Source of the DNA: Microbacterium sp. AK009
Lineage (GTDB): Bacteria > Actinomycetota > Actinomycetes > Actinomycetales > Microbacteriaceae
DNA: 64,000 nt
Assembly: GCF_013410955.1 (NCBI RefSeq)
Contig: NZ_JACCCG010000001.1
Span: 62,001-126,000, forward strand
Direction of reading: 5' to 3'
The translations under genes and the position numbers were made by a program. How positions within the stretch are numbered: the stretch's first letter is position 1; each line of letters begins with the position of its first letter. Under the pieces are notes generated by a model, which was not told where the DNA came from, did not search any database, and saw nothing but the letters and a program-made list of their open reading frames with translations. This document shows positions 41,981 to 51,881 of the stretch, in pieces.

Positions 41981-43513
41981 TCAGCTGTGCTGGGGGAAGC
42001 CCAGGTTGATGCCGCCGTGCGACGGGTCGAGCCACCGGCTCGTGACGGCCTTCTCCTGCGTGAAGAAGTCGAACCCGTGCGGCCCGTACGCCTTCGCGTC
42101 GCCGAACAGCGACGCCTTCCACCCGCCGAACGAGTGGTAGGCCACCGGCACCGGAATCGGCACGTTGACCCCGATCATCCCGACCTGCACCTCGTGCTGG
42201 AAGCGCCGAGCGGCACCGCCGTCGTTGGTGAAGATCGCGGTGCCGTTGCCGAAGGCGCCGGAGTTGATCAGCTCCAGCCCCTCCTCGTACCCGTCCACCC
42301 GGACGACCGAGAGTACCGGGCCGAAGATCTCGTCGCGGTACGCCGCCGAGGTGGTCGGCACACGGTCGATGAGGGTCGGTCCGACCCAGAACCCGTTCGG
42401 GTCGCCGTCGACCTCGATGCCGCGTCCGTCGACGACGACGTCCGCGCCGTCACCGGCGGCCACGTCGACGTACGACGAGACCTTGTCGCGGTGCGCCGCG
42501 GTGATCACCGGGCCCATGTCGCAGCCGCGTGTGCCGTCGCCGGTCCGCAACGTCGCCATGCGCGCTGAGATCTTCTCCACCAGCGCGTCGGCGACCGCGT
42601 CGACCGCCAGCACGACCGAGATCGCCATGCACCGCTCGCCCGCCGACCCGAAGCCGGCGTTCACCGCCGCGTCGGCGGCGAGGTCGAGGTCGGCGTCGGG
42701 GAGGACCAGCATGTGGTTCTTCGCCCCGCCGAGCGCCTGCACGCGCTTGCCGTGCCGGGTTCCGGTCTCGTAGACGTAGCGGGCGATGGGAGTCGAGCCG
42801 ACGAACGAGATCGCGCGCACCTCGGGGTGTTCGAGCAGCGCGTCCACGGCCACCTTGTCGCCGTGGACGACGTTGAGTACGCCGTCGGGAAGGCCCGCCT
42901 CGGTGAGGCGCTCGGCCATCCAGTTCGCCGCCGTCGGGTCCTTCTCGCTGGGCTTGAGCACCACGGCGTTGCCCGCAGCGAGGGCGATGGCGAAGAACCA
43001 CATCGGCACCATCGCGGGGAAGTTGAACGGGCTGATGATCCCGACCACGCCGAGCGGCTGGCGCAGGGTGTAGACGTCGATGCCGGTCGAGACGTTCTCG
43101 GAGTACGCGCCCTTGGTCAGGTGACCCAGGCCGCACGCGAACTCCACGACCTCGAGGCCTCGCGCGATCTCGCCGTGCGCGTCGGAGATCACCTTTCCGT
43201 GCTCGGAGGTGAGGATAGCGGCGAGTTCGTCCTTGCGCTGATTCACCAGCTCGCGGAAGGCGAACATCACCTGCTGGCGTTTGGCGATGCTGGCGTTCTT
43301 CCACTCCGCCGCGGCGGCCGAGGCGACGCCGACGACGCGGTCGACGTCGTCGGCGGTGGCGAAGCGCACCTCCTTCTGCACCGCGCCGAGCGCAGGGTTG
43401 TAGACCGGGCCGGTGCGGTCGCCCGCTCCCGCCCAGGGGGCGCCTCCCACCCAGTGATCGAGGATCGCGGTCGCGGACGGCGTCGTCTGCTCCAGGGTCG
43501 TGGTGTCGGTCAT
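41981..43513 (-). CDS. mmsA: CoA-acylating (methyl)malonate-semialdehyde dehydrogenase
   Basis: 510 residues, ATG at 43513 preceded by GGAAGGAAGAG. ALDH6 fold: SPFNFPAMVPMW (~161-172), the catalytic C295 in SAGERCMAI, and LGGAKNH at 261-267, the ALDH6 variant that replaces the usual general-base Glu. The enzyme converts malonate or methylmalonate semialdehyde with CoA and NAD to acetyl- or propionyl-CoA plus CO2. As the last gene of the pyrimidine cluster it would finish beta-alanine breakdown; it could also serve valine catabolism. Confidence 0.93.
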   Translation of the reverse strand: MTDTTTLEQTTPSATAILDHWVGGAPWAGAGDRTGPVYNPALGAVQKEVRFATADDVDRVVGVASAAAAEWKNASIAKRQQVMFAFRELVNQRKDELAAILTSEHGKVISDAHGEIARGLEVVEFACGLGHLTKGAYSENVSTGIDVYTLRQPLGVVGIISPFNFPAMVPMWFFAIALAAGNAVVLKPSEKDPTAANWMAERLTEAGLPDGVLNVVHGDKVAVDALLEHPEVRAISFVGSTPIARYVYETGTRHGKRVQALGGAKNHMLVLPDADLDLAADAAVNAGFGSAGERCMAISVVLAVDAVADALVEKISARMATLRTGDGTRGCDMGPVITAAHRDKVSSYVDVAAGDGADVVVDGRGIEVDGDPNGFWVGPTLIDRVPTTSAAYRDEIFGPVLSVVRVDGYEEGLELINSGAFGNGTAIFTNDGGAARRFQHEVQVGMIGVNVPIPVPVAYHSFGGWKASLFGDAKAYGPHGFDFFTQEKAVTSRWLDPSHGGINLGFPQHS

Positions 43514-43565
43514 CTCTTCCTTCCGGTGGGTCCCCTCGTGAGGGACACGTGGTTCCAGTGTGTCG

Positions 43566-44903
43566 TCAGAGCCGCACGGTGGCGAGGGCGGCGTCGTAGA
43601 TCTCCAGCGCCTCGGCGACCTCGTCGGCGGTGACCACGCACGGCGGTACGACATGGATGCGGTTGTCGGCGGTGAAGGGCAGCAGGCCCCGCGCCATCAG
43701 GTCTTTCTTGAGCGCACCGATGCCGGCGGCCGGCAGCGGCTCTCGCGTCTCACGGTCGGCGACGAGCTCGAGGGCCCAGAAGACCCCTTCGCCGCGCACC
43801 TCGCCGATGACCTCGTGCTTCTCGGCCAGGGCGAGAAGGCCCGGGCCGATCGCCTCCGCACCCATGCGGCGGGCGTTGTCGACGATGCCCTCGGACTCCA
43901 TCGCGTCGAGCGCCGCGATGATGGATGCCGCGGCGAGCGGGTGTCCGCTGTAGGTGAGGCCGCCGGGGAAGACCCGCTCGTCGAACGTGGCGGCGATCTC
44001 GTCGGAGATGATCACCCCGCCGACGGGCACATAGCCGGAGTTGACGCCCTTGGCGAAGGTGATGAGGTCGGGCACCACGTCGTAGCCGTCGAACGCGAAC
44101 CAGCGTCCGGTGCGGCCGAAGCCTGCCATGACCTCGTCGAGGATGAGGAGGATGCCATAGCGGTCGGCGAGGGCGCGCACACCGGCCAGGTAGCCCGGCG
44201 GCGGCAGCAGCACCCCGGCGGTGCCGGGCACCGACTCCAGCAGCAGGGCGGCGATGCTTTCCGGGCCCTCGGCCTGGATGACGCGCTCGAGGTGGTGGAG
44301 CGCCCGTGCGCTCTCGTCCTCTGGCGTGGTCGCCCAGAACTCCGAGCGATACAGGTACGGGCCGAAGAAGTGCACGTGCCCGCGGGCGTACTCGTTCGGG
44401 ATGCGACGCCAGTCGCCGGTCGCGACGATCGCCGCCCCGGTGTTGCCGTGGTACGAGCGGTAGGTCGACAGCACCTTCTCGCGCCCCACCTCGCCCTTGG
44501 CCGCGGCGTGGAGGCGCGCCATCCGGACCGCGTTCTCGATCGCATCCGCCCCGCCGTTGGTGAAGAAGACCCGGTTCATCCCCTCGGGGGCCCGGGCGAC
44601 GATGCGGGCCGCGGCCTCGCCGCGCTGCAGGTTCGCCGTTGCGGGACCGATCGTCGCGAGCCGCGCGGCCTGCTCCTGGATGGCCGCGACCACCGCGGGG
44701 TGCTGGTGGCCGATGTTGACGTTCACGAGCTGGCTCGAGAAATCCAGCATCCGATGGCCGGCGTGATCCCACACCGTCGTTCCCGACCCGCCGGCGATGA
44801 CGGGGAGGTCCAGGCCCGCCTGCGCCGACCACGAGTGGAAGACGTGTGCGCGATCGAGTTCTTTGGCCCGGGCGTCGAGATCGGTCTGGATGTCGGTGGT
44901 CAT
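43566..44903 (-). CDS. Class III PLP aminotransferase, likely beta-alanine:pyruvate (or 2-oxoglutarate) type
   Basis: 445 residues, ATG start. FTNGGADAIENAVRMAR (~115-130), YRSYHGNTGAAI, the PLP Asp in LILDEVMAGFGRTG (~254-267) and the Schiff-base K285 in LITFAKGVNSGYVPVG define class III. It is annotated broadly as aspartate aminotransferase family. In this cluster, between N-carbamoyl-beta-alanine amidase and malonate-semialdehyde dehydrogenase, the natural role is deamination of beta-alanine to malonate semialdehyde. Other omega-amino acids are possible. Confidence 0.88.
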   Translation of the reverse strand: MTTDIQTDLDARAKELDRAHVFHSWSAQAGLDLPVIAGGSGTTVWDHAGHRMLDFSSQLVNVNIGHQHPAVVAAIQEQAARLATIGPATANLQRGEAAARIVARAPEGMNRVFFTNGGADAIENAVRMARLHAAAKGEVGREKVLSTYRSYHGNTGAAIVATGDWRRIPNEYARGHVHFFGPYLYRSEFWATTPEDESARALHHLERVIQAEGPESIAALLLESVPGTAGVLLPPPGYLAGVRALADRYGILLILDEVMAGFGRTGRWFAFDGYDVVPDLITFAKGVNSGYVPVGGVIISDEIAATFDERVFPGGLTYSGHPLAAASIIAALDAMESEGIVDNARRMGAEAIGPGLLALAEKHEVIGEVRGEGVFWALELVADRETREPLPAAGIGALKKDLMARGLLPFTADNRIHVVPPCVVTADEVAEALEIYDAALATVRL

Positions 44904-44932
44904 GGTCTCTCCTCATGCGGCGAACGTCGGCA

Positions 44933-44954
44933 CGGCGCGCATATGCAGTCTCGC
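44933..44954. repeat. Single-arm copy of the dispersed palindrome family
   Basis: 22 bases match 41935-41956 at 20 positions. No partner arm is seen nearby. It lies between the aminotransferase and the small membrane protein gene. Confidence 0.55.
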
Positions 44955-45006
44955 CGATCGCGGGCGTGTTGGGGAGAGGGGGACGCCGAGCGTGCTGCCT
45001 CTCCGC

Positions 45007-45204
45007 TCAGGCGCCGAGAAGCGAGAGGGCGTGGAACAGCACGTACGCCGGCCACACGATCGCCTGCAGCAGGCCGAGGATGAACCCCCAGAACGACCCG
45101 TCCGACACCGACACGAAGTAGATCGCGGCGCCGATGTAGGCCAGGAAGAAGAAGAAGCCCCACGCGCCGGAGTTGACCACGGTGACACGACTGTCGGATG
45201 CCAT
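45007..45204 (-). CDS. Small two-helix membrane protein in the pyrimidine cluster
   Basis: 65 residues, ATG start. Two hydrophobic segments (~13-32 and 38-60) around a short SVSDGSFWG loop; WGFFFFLAYIGAAIYFV and FILGLLQAIVWPAYVLFHAL are strongly hydrophobic. Similar small proteins occur widely in actinobacteria without known function. It sits between the transporter genes and the aminotransferase on the same strand, so it may assist the importer, but this is only positional. Confidence 0.7.
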   Translation of the reverse strand: MASDSRVTVVNSGAWGFFFFLAYIGAAIYFVSVSDGSFWGFILGLLQAIVWPAYVLFHALSLLGA

Positions 45205-45282
45205 GAGCTGACCTCATCTCCTCCCGTCGGGCGTTCACGTCGATGATCGCGGGGCGCCACGGGTGGCGCCGGGTCCAAGGTC

Positions 45283-45355
45283 CCGCGAGACAGCACTCCG
45301 GCGTCGAGACCGACCGCGGTGCAATCGGTCTCGACGCGCAGGTGCCGTCTCGCGG
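45283..45355. repeat. Inverted repeat of the same dispersed family
   Basis: Arms of 31 bases (45283-45313 and 45325-45355) match at 26 positions around an 11-base loop. It is located 23 bases downstream of the substrate-binding protein stop. It could end the transporter transcript or stabilise it. Confidence 0.8.
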
Positions 45356-45377
45356 AGCAGCGATGGTGCGGCGCGAC

Positions 45378-46541
45378 CTAGTTGCCGCCCTCCTGCAGTT
45401 CGACCTCGATGGGCTCGAACGACTCGCCGAAGACGTCGACGCCGTCGGCCTCGAGCTCGTCGAGCGCCTGCTGGATGTACTCGTTCGAGTACGCCGTCGC
45501 CGGCGGCTTTTCGGTGATGAGGCGTGCACCGGTCTCGTTGACCGCCGCGAGGGCGCCCTCGACGGTCTGCGTCCACGCCGCTTCGTCGATGATGCCGATG
45601 CCGTCGGTCGCCGGCCAGATGAGCTTGTTGGTCTCGTTCATCATCCACAGCTCGTGGCTCGGGCCCCAGCCCGAACCCGACGCGAGGGTGATGTCGGCGG
45701 CTTCCTCGGGGTTGTCTCGCGCGTACGCCCACCCCTTGATGACGGCCTTGAGGAAGGCGACGGCCGTCTCGGCGTACGCCTCGTCGGACTCGAGGCGCTG
45801 GGTGTCGGCCCAGATGGCGTCCTGCAGCATGGCGCCGACGGTGTCCTGGTAGCTGATGACCGAGAAGTCCTCCGGCTGGTACAGCTCACCGGTGTCAGGG
45901 TCGACGGTCTCCAGCAGCTGAGCGTACTCGTTGTAGGTCATCGCCTGGGCCGCGTCGATGTCGCCCTGCAGGAAGGCGTTCATGTTGAAGTCCTGCGTGA
46001 TGATCTCGACCGTCGTGGAGTCCAGACCCTCGGCGGCCATCGCTGCGAAGATCTCCCACTCGTTCCCGAAGCCCCATGACCCGATGCGCTTCCCCTCGAA
46101 GTCGGCGACCGACTCGATGCCCGCGTCGGCCCACGAGACCTGAAGCGTGCCCGAGCGCTGGAAGATCTGGGCGATGTTGGTGAGGTTCGCGCCCGCCTCG
46201 ATCGAGCCGAGCACCTTGGGCACCCAGGCGATGGCGAAGTCGACGTCGCCCGCGGCGAGGGCATCCTGCGGCACGATGTCGCCCCCGGAGGGGATGATCT
46301 CCACCTCCAAGCCCTCCTCCTCGAAGAAGCCCTGGTCGGCGGCGGCGAAGTAACCGGCGAACTGCGCCTGCGGCAGCCACTGCAGCTGGAGCTTCACCGG
46401 GGTCAGTTCTCCGTCGGATGCGCCGCCCGAGGCGTCACCCCCGCCCGCATCGGAGCCGCCGGAAGAGCAGGCGGTGAGGACGAGCGCCGCGGTGAGCGCG
46501 GCCGCTCCGGCCGCGAGGATGCGGCGTGTGCTGTGTCTCAT
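45378..46541 (-). CDS. ABC transporter substrate-binding lipoprotein, NMT1/THI5-like
   Basis: 387 residues, ATG at 46541 with GAAGGGAAA upstream. Lipoprotein signal ending in the lipobox L22-T-A-C25, followed by a Gly/Ser linker. VKLQLQWLPQAQFAGYFAAADQGFFEEEGLEVEI is the ThiY/RibY (NMT1/THI5) opening, a group that binds hydroxymethylpyrimidine, flavin precursors, nitrate or taurine-like ligands. In this cluster a pyrimidine or hydantoin ligand is the best inference. It is the fourth gene of an importer set with two permeases and one ATPase. Confidence 0.9.
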   Translation of the reverse strand: MRHSTRRILAAGAAALTAALVLTACSSGGSDAGGGDASGGASDGELTPVKLQLQWLPQAQFAGYFAAADQGFFEEEGLEVEIIPSGGDIVPQDALAAGDVDFAIAWVPKVLGSIEAGANLTNIAQIFQRSGTLQVSWADAGIESVADFEGKRIGSWGFGNEWEIFAAMAAEGLDSTTVEIITQDFNMNAFLQGDIDAAQAMTYNEYAQLLETVDPDTGELYQPEDFSVISYQDTVGAMLQDAIWADTQRLESDEAYAETAVAFLKAVIKGWAYARDNPEEAADITLASGSGWGPSHELWMMNETNKLIWPATDGIGIIDEAAWTQTVEGALAAVNETGARLITEKPPATAYSNEYIQQALDELEADGVDVFGESFEPIEVELQEGGN

Positions 46542-46638
46542 GGTGGTTTCCCTTCGAATCCCTCCCGGGATCACGTCGTGCGATGGGATGGTGCGGTGTC
46601 GGCCCCGCCGGGTGCGGGGACGCTGTCAGGGGCGGGCG

Positions 46639-47414
46639 TCATCGCGCGCCCCCCGGAGAGAGACGGCGGAGCACCAGGCGCTCCAGAGCCGCGGTGGCGA
46701 GGAAGAACAGCAGGCCGAGCGCGATCGCTGCGGCGACGTAGGCCCACGCGCGGGCGTAGGCGCTCGTGGCGGCCGAGGTCGAGATGAAGCTCCCGAGGCC
46801 CCCGCGGGGCCCGCCGAAGTATTCGGCGACGAGCGCGGAGATCACCGCGAGCGAACTGGCGATCCGGATGCCGGTGAGAAGGAACGGCGCGGCTGTCGGC
46901 AGCGTCACCGCGCGGAAGGCCTGTGACGAGGTGGCGGCGTAGCTGCGCATGAGGTCGCGGTGCACCGGGCGGGTCTGACGAAGGCCCCGGAGGGTGTTGA
47001 CAAAGGCCGGAACGAACGACGCCAAGGCTGCGATCGCCTGCCGCCCGAACTGGCTGTCGGCGCCGAACATGGAGTTCAGCACCGGGGCGAGCGCGACGAT
47101 CGGCACGACGGCGAGCGCGGCGACGACCGGCGCCGACATGCCGTCGACCGCCTGCCACCGGGCCGCGAGGGCGGCCAGCGCGACGGCGAGGACCGTGCCG
47201 ACGATGAGCCCGAGGAGCGCGTTCGTGCCGGTCACCAGGGTCGCGTCGGCGATCGCGGGAGCGAAGGCGATGAACTCCTCCGCGATGGCCGCGGGGCTCG
47301 GGAGCAGATAGTCCGAGACCCCGACGACCCCGACCAGCAGCTGCCAGACGCCGAGGAAGATCAGCCCGACGGCGATCGGGGCGATGATCCGCAGGCGCTC
47401 GGCGGTGGCGGCCG

Positions 47415-47418
<4 letters not shown>
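46639..47418 (-). CDS. ABC transporter permease (SsuC/TauC/ThiX type), second permease
   Basis: 259 residues, ATG overlapping the ATPase stop. Six hydrophobic segments; the EAA-like coupling loop reads FVPAFVNTLRGLRQTRPVHRDLMRSYAATSSQAFRAVTLPTAAPFLLTG. This matches the nitrate/taurine/pyrimidine importer family (BPD_transp_1). Having a partner permease at 48251 makes a heterodimeric membrane core. A GC hairpin lies in the 97-base gap before the binding-protein gene. Confidence 0.9.
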
Positions 47419-48250
<832 letters not shown>

Positions 48251-48254
<4 letters not shown>

Positions 48255-49210
48255 GCGGTGACCTCGCCTCGTCGATAGTTCTTCAGGATGACGCCGAGGA
48301 CTGCGATCGACCCGGCGGCGATGAGCCCGAGGGCCACCGCGCCGAAGATCGGCCCCCACGCCTTGGCGGGATCGCCCGATGCCTGGCCGGCGAACTGGAT
48401 GAGAAGCCGGCCGATCCCGCCTTGGAGGCCGGTGGACACCTCGGCGACGACGGCGCCGACCACGGCGTTGGCCGCCCCCAGGCGCAGGGCCGGGAGGAGG
48501 TAGGGCACCGCGGCGGGGAGCCGCAGGCGCCAGAGGGTCTGCCAGTACCCGGCCGAGTAGGTCTGGAAGAGCTCGGCGTGCAGGCGCTCGGGTGACTGCA
48601 GCCCGCGGAGTGCGCCGACGGCGATGGGGAAGAACGCCAGGTACGAGGCGATGACGGCCACCGACATCCAGTCCTGCCACTGGGCGCCGGCGATCTCGAT
48701 GCGCGATCCCCAGCTGCGGACGATCGGGGCGAAGGCGATCAGTGGAACCGTCTGGCTGAGGATGATCCAGGGGAGAAGTCCCCATTCCGCCAGCTGCCAG
48801 CGCTGCATCACCAGGGCCAGCGCCATGCCGACGACGAGGCCTACGAGCCATCCGGCCGCCGCGATCCCCAGGGTCGTGAGGGCGGCGAGGGCGACCGCCG
48901 CCCAGAGCGGCGGCGACCCGTCCTGCCGGGTGACGGGTTCTGCCAGGCGCACCACCATGTCCCAGACGTGGGGCATCGCGAGGTCGGTGGTGCGCGGGAG
49001 GACCCGCACGTCGCCGACGAGCACGCCGTTCTCGGGTGCGAGGAGCTTGTACCCCTCCCAGAGCAGGATGACGGCGGCGACCCCGACGACGCCCCAGAGC
49101 CACGCCGCGCCCCGGCGACCGCCGCGGCGCCCGCCGGGGCGCGTGGCACGGACCGACGTCGACCGGGCGGCGGCGGTGACGACGTCGGGTGCGACATCCG
49201 TTCTCGTCAT
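48251..49210 (-). CDS. ABC transporter permease, first permease of the importer
   Basis: 319 residues, ATG start 7 bases after the luciferase-like gene on the other side. A basic N-terminus (RRGGRRGAAW) precedes helix ~36-56 and a periplasmic loop of ~45 residues, then five helices. The coupling loop is LHAELFQTYSAGYWQTLWRLRLPAAVPYLLPALRLG. The large first loop distinguishes it from its partner at 46639, indicating a heterodimer. Part of the pyrimidine/hydantoin uptake set. Confidence 0.9.
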
Positions 49211-49217
49211 CCAGCCC

Positions 49218-50234
49218 TCACTTCTTCGCCGCCACGTGTGCCTGCAGAGCCGGGATCACGGTCTCGCCGTACACCCGCAGGGTCTCCTCCTTGTTGTCGT
49301 GCTGGAGGTACCCCGCGAACTGGGTGACCCCGAGGGCGCGCAGCTGCTCGAGCTTGGCGATGTGCTCCTCGGCGGTGCCGAGGATGCAGAACCGCTCGAC
49401 GATCTCGTCGGGCACGAAGTCGACATGGTCGTTGTCGGCCTTGCCGTGGGTGTTGTAGTCGTACCCGGTGCGACCGGCGATGTAGTCGGTCAGGGCGTCG
49501 GGGACGGCGCCGTGCTGGCCGTATTTCGCGACGATGTCGGCGACGTGATTGCCGACCATGCCCCCGAACCACCGGCACTGCTCGCGCATGTGGGCGCGGT
49601 CGGTGCCTATGTACATGGGCGCTGCCACGCAGAACGCGATGCTGTCGGGGTCGCGACCGGCGGCCTCGGCGGCATCCCGCACGGTTTTGATCATCCACGC
49701 GGCGATGTCGACGTCGGCCAGTTGCAGGATGAAGCCGTCGCCGACCTCGCCCGTGAGCTTCAGCGCGAGGGGACCGTAGGCGGCGACCCAGACGTCGAGT
49801 TCCGACCCGCGGCTCCAGGGGAACTGCAGGGTCGCGCCGTTGTACTCCACCGGGCGCGAGTTCGCGAGCTCGCGGATGACGTGGATCGACTCCCGAAGCT
49901 CCTTCAGCGTCGTCGGCTTGCCGTTGGTGACCCGCACCGCCGAGTCGCCCCGGCCGATGCCGCAGATCGTGCGGTTGCCGTACATCTCGTTGAGGGTCGC
50001 GAACACCGAGGCGGTGACCGTCCAGTCGCGGGTCGCCGGGTTCGTCACGAACGGACCGACGATGACCCGCTTGGTCTCGGCGAGGATCGCCGAGTGGATC
50101 ACGTACGGCTCCTGCCACAGCAGGTGCGAGTCGAAGGTCCACACGTGGCTGAACCCGTGGGCCTCGGCAAGTTTCGCCAGCTGCACCGTGCGGGCGGCGG
50201 GTGGATTGGTCTGCAGGACGACGCCGAAATCCAT
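49218..50234 (-). CDS. Luciferase-like (LLM class) F420/flavin-dependent oxidoreductase, TIGR03842-like
   Basis: 338 residues, ATG at 50234, 5 bases after the dihydropyrimidinase gene. MDFGVVLQTNPPAARTVQLAKLAEAHGFSHVWTFDSHLLW is a bacterial luciferase-like opening. GIGRGDSAVRVTNGKPTTLKELRE and LQLADVDIAAWMIKTVRDAAEAAG fit the CPS_4043/TIGR03842 subfamily. Members use F420 or FMN. Its place between transporter and dihydropyrimidinase suggests a redox step on the pyrimidine or hydantoin, possibly replacing dihydropyrimidine dehydrogenase, which is absent here. That role is inference. Confidence 0.88.
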   Translation of the reverse strand: MDFGVVLQTNPPAARTVQLAKLAEAHGFSHVWTFDSHLLWQEPYVIHSAILAETKRVIVGPFVTNPATRDWTVTASVFATLNEMYGNRTICGIGRGDSAVRVTNGKPTTLKELRESIHVIRELANSRPVEYNGATLQFPWSRGSELDVWVAAYGPLALKLTGEVGDGFILQLADVDIAAWMIKTVRDAAEAAGRDPDSIAFCVAAPMYIGTDRAHMREQCRWFGGMVGNHVADIVAKYGQHGAVPDALTDYIAGRTGYDYNTHGKADNDHVDFVPDEIVERFCILGTAEEHIAKLEQLRALGVTQFAGYLQHDNKEETLRVYGETVIPALQAHVAAKK

Positions 50235-50239
50235 GGCCG

Positions 50240-51673
50240 TCACACCAGGTACTGGCTCAGGCCGCGACGGAGGTACTGCCCGTCGCCCTTGCTGCCGTGG
50301 TAGGTGCCGCCGTCGACGATGATCTTCCCCCGCGAGATGACGGTGTCGACGTGGCCATCGACCTCGAAACCCTCCCACGCCGAGTGATCCATGTTCATGT
50401 GGTGGCTCGCCGCCGAGATGGTGGTGTGCCCGTGCGGGTCGTAGATCACGACATCCCCGTCGGCGCCCGGCTGGATCACGCCCTTCTTGCCGTAGAGGCC
50501 GAACATCCGCGCCGGGGTCGTGGAGGTCAGCTCCACCCAGCGCTCGAGGGTGATCTTGCCGGTCACGACGCCCTGGTACATCAGATCCATGCGGTGCTCG
50601 ACCGAGCCGATCCCGTTGGGGATCGCGCGGAAGTCATCCTTCCCCAGCTCCTTCTGGCCCTTCATGCAGAACGGGCAGTGATCGGTGGAGACCATCTGGA
50701 TGTCGTTGGTGCGCAGGGCCTGCCACATGTGGTGCTGATGGCCCTCGCCGCGGCTCCGCAACGGCGTCGAGCACACCCATTTCGCGCCTTCGAACTGGCC
50801 CCACTCCTGGCTGAACGCACCGAGCTGCTCTTCGAGCGAGAGGTAGAGGTACTGCGGACAGGTTTCGCCGAAGACGTTCCAGCCCTGGTCTCGCGCCCAG
50901 GCCAGCTGATCGACGGCCTGCTTGGCGCTGACGTGCACGACGTACAGCGGCGCGCCGGTGAGGTTCGCGAGCATGATCGCGCGGTGGGTGGCCTCCTCCT
51001 CCATCTGCCAGGCGCGGGCGATGCCGTGGTAGTACGGCGCCTTCTTGCCCGCCTCGGCCAGCTGGGCGGCGAGCACGTCGATCGCGGGGCCGTTCTCGGC
51101 GTGCATCATCGTCAGCAGCCCCGTGTCGGCCGACTTCTGCATCGCCCGGAGGATCTGCGCGTCGTCGGAGTAGAACACCCCGGGGTAGGCCATGAAGAGC
51201 TTGAAGCTCGTCACCCCCTCGTCGATGAGGGAGTCCATCGCCCGCAGCGAATCGTCGTCGACCCCGCCGATGATCTGGTGGAAGCCGTAGTCGATCGCGC
51301 AGTTGCCGGCGGCCTTCTCGTGCCAGGCGGCCAGTCCGTCTTCGACGCGCTCGCCGTAGCGCTGCACGGCGAAGTCGATGATGCTCGTCGTCCCGCCCCA
51401 GGCCGCCGCGCGCGTCCCGGTCTCGAAGGTGTCCGAGGCCGCGGTGCCGCCGAAGGGCAGCTCCATATGCGTGTGGGCGTCGATGCCGCCGGGGATCACG
51501 TACTTGCCGGTCGCGTCGACGACGGTGTCGACGGTCGCCGCCAGGTCGGTGCCCAGCAGGTGCGAACCGGGGGCCAGCACCGCGACGATGGTCTCGCCGT
51601 CGATGAGCACATCGGCGTCGCCGCGGCCGGTCGCGGAGACGACGGTGCCTCCGGTGATGAGTGTGGTGGTCAT
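50240..51673 (-). CDS. hydA: Dihydropyrimidinase (hydantoinase)
   Basis: 477 residues, ATG start preceded by AAGGAG. Metal ligands are visible: H67-x-H69 in DAHTHME, the carboxylated K158 in TSFKLFMAYPG, H191 in MMHAENG, H247 in VVHVSAK and D331 in STDHCPF. The binuclear-zinc enzyme hydrolyses dihydrouracil or dihydrothymine (and hydantoins) to N-carbamoyl-beta-amino acids. Length is standard (460-480). Together with the amidase upstream it forms the core of reductive pyrimidine catabolism. Confidence 0.95.
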   Translation of the reverse strand: MTTTLITGGTVVSATGRGDADVLIDGETIVAVLAPGSHLLGTDLAATVDTVVDATGKYVIPGGIDAHTHMELPFGGTAASDTFETGTRAAAWGGTTSIIDFAVQRYGERVEDGLAAWHEKAAGNCAIDYGFHQIIGGVDDDSLRAMDSLIDEGVTSFKLFMAYPGVFYSDDAQILRAMQKSADTGLLTMMHAENGPAIDVLAAQLAEAGKKAPYYHGIARAWQMEEEATHRAIMLANLTGAPLYVVHVSAKQAVDQLAWARDQGWNVFGETCPQYLYLSLEEQLGAFSQEWGQFEGAKWVCSTPLRSRGEGHQHHMWQALRTNDIQMVSTDHCPFCMKGQKELGKDDFRAIPNGIGSVEHRMDLMYQGVVTGKITLERWVELTSTTPARMFGLYGKKGVIQPGADGDVVIYDPHGHTTISAASHHMNMDHSAWEGFEVDGHVDTVISRGKIIVDGGTYHGSKGDGQYLRRGLSQYLV

Positions 51674-51748
51674 GAAATGATCTCCTTGGTTGTTGCTGCG
51701 CGGCGCAGGCAGCGCCGACGTGCCATCCGGCTAGCGGCGGCCGCTGCA

Positions 51749-51839
51749 CGATCCGGCGGTCGCCGACGCATGCCCCCGCGGCGGCCTCTGGCCACCGCTC
51801 CCGCCAGACCCGATGCCAGCGTCGGCGACCGCCGGATCG
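51749..51839. repeat. Perfect 21-base inverted repeat with 49-base loop
   Basis: 51749-51769 and 51819-51839 are exact reverse complements. The element fills most of the 208-base gap between the amidase and dihydropyrimidinase genes. It could be a processing, attenuation or mobile palindromic element. The rest of the gap shows no open frame or promoter I can support. Confidence 0.85.
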
Positions 51840-51881
51840 CTCCGCTCGGATGCGCTTGAGTGCGGTCCATGGCGTCGGGGA

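Noticed and set aside
46571..46641. Short frame starting MTPAPDSVPAPGG after the permease gene at 46639
   Set aside because: 23 residues, no ribosome site of note, product like random GC-rich sequence.
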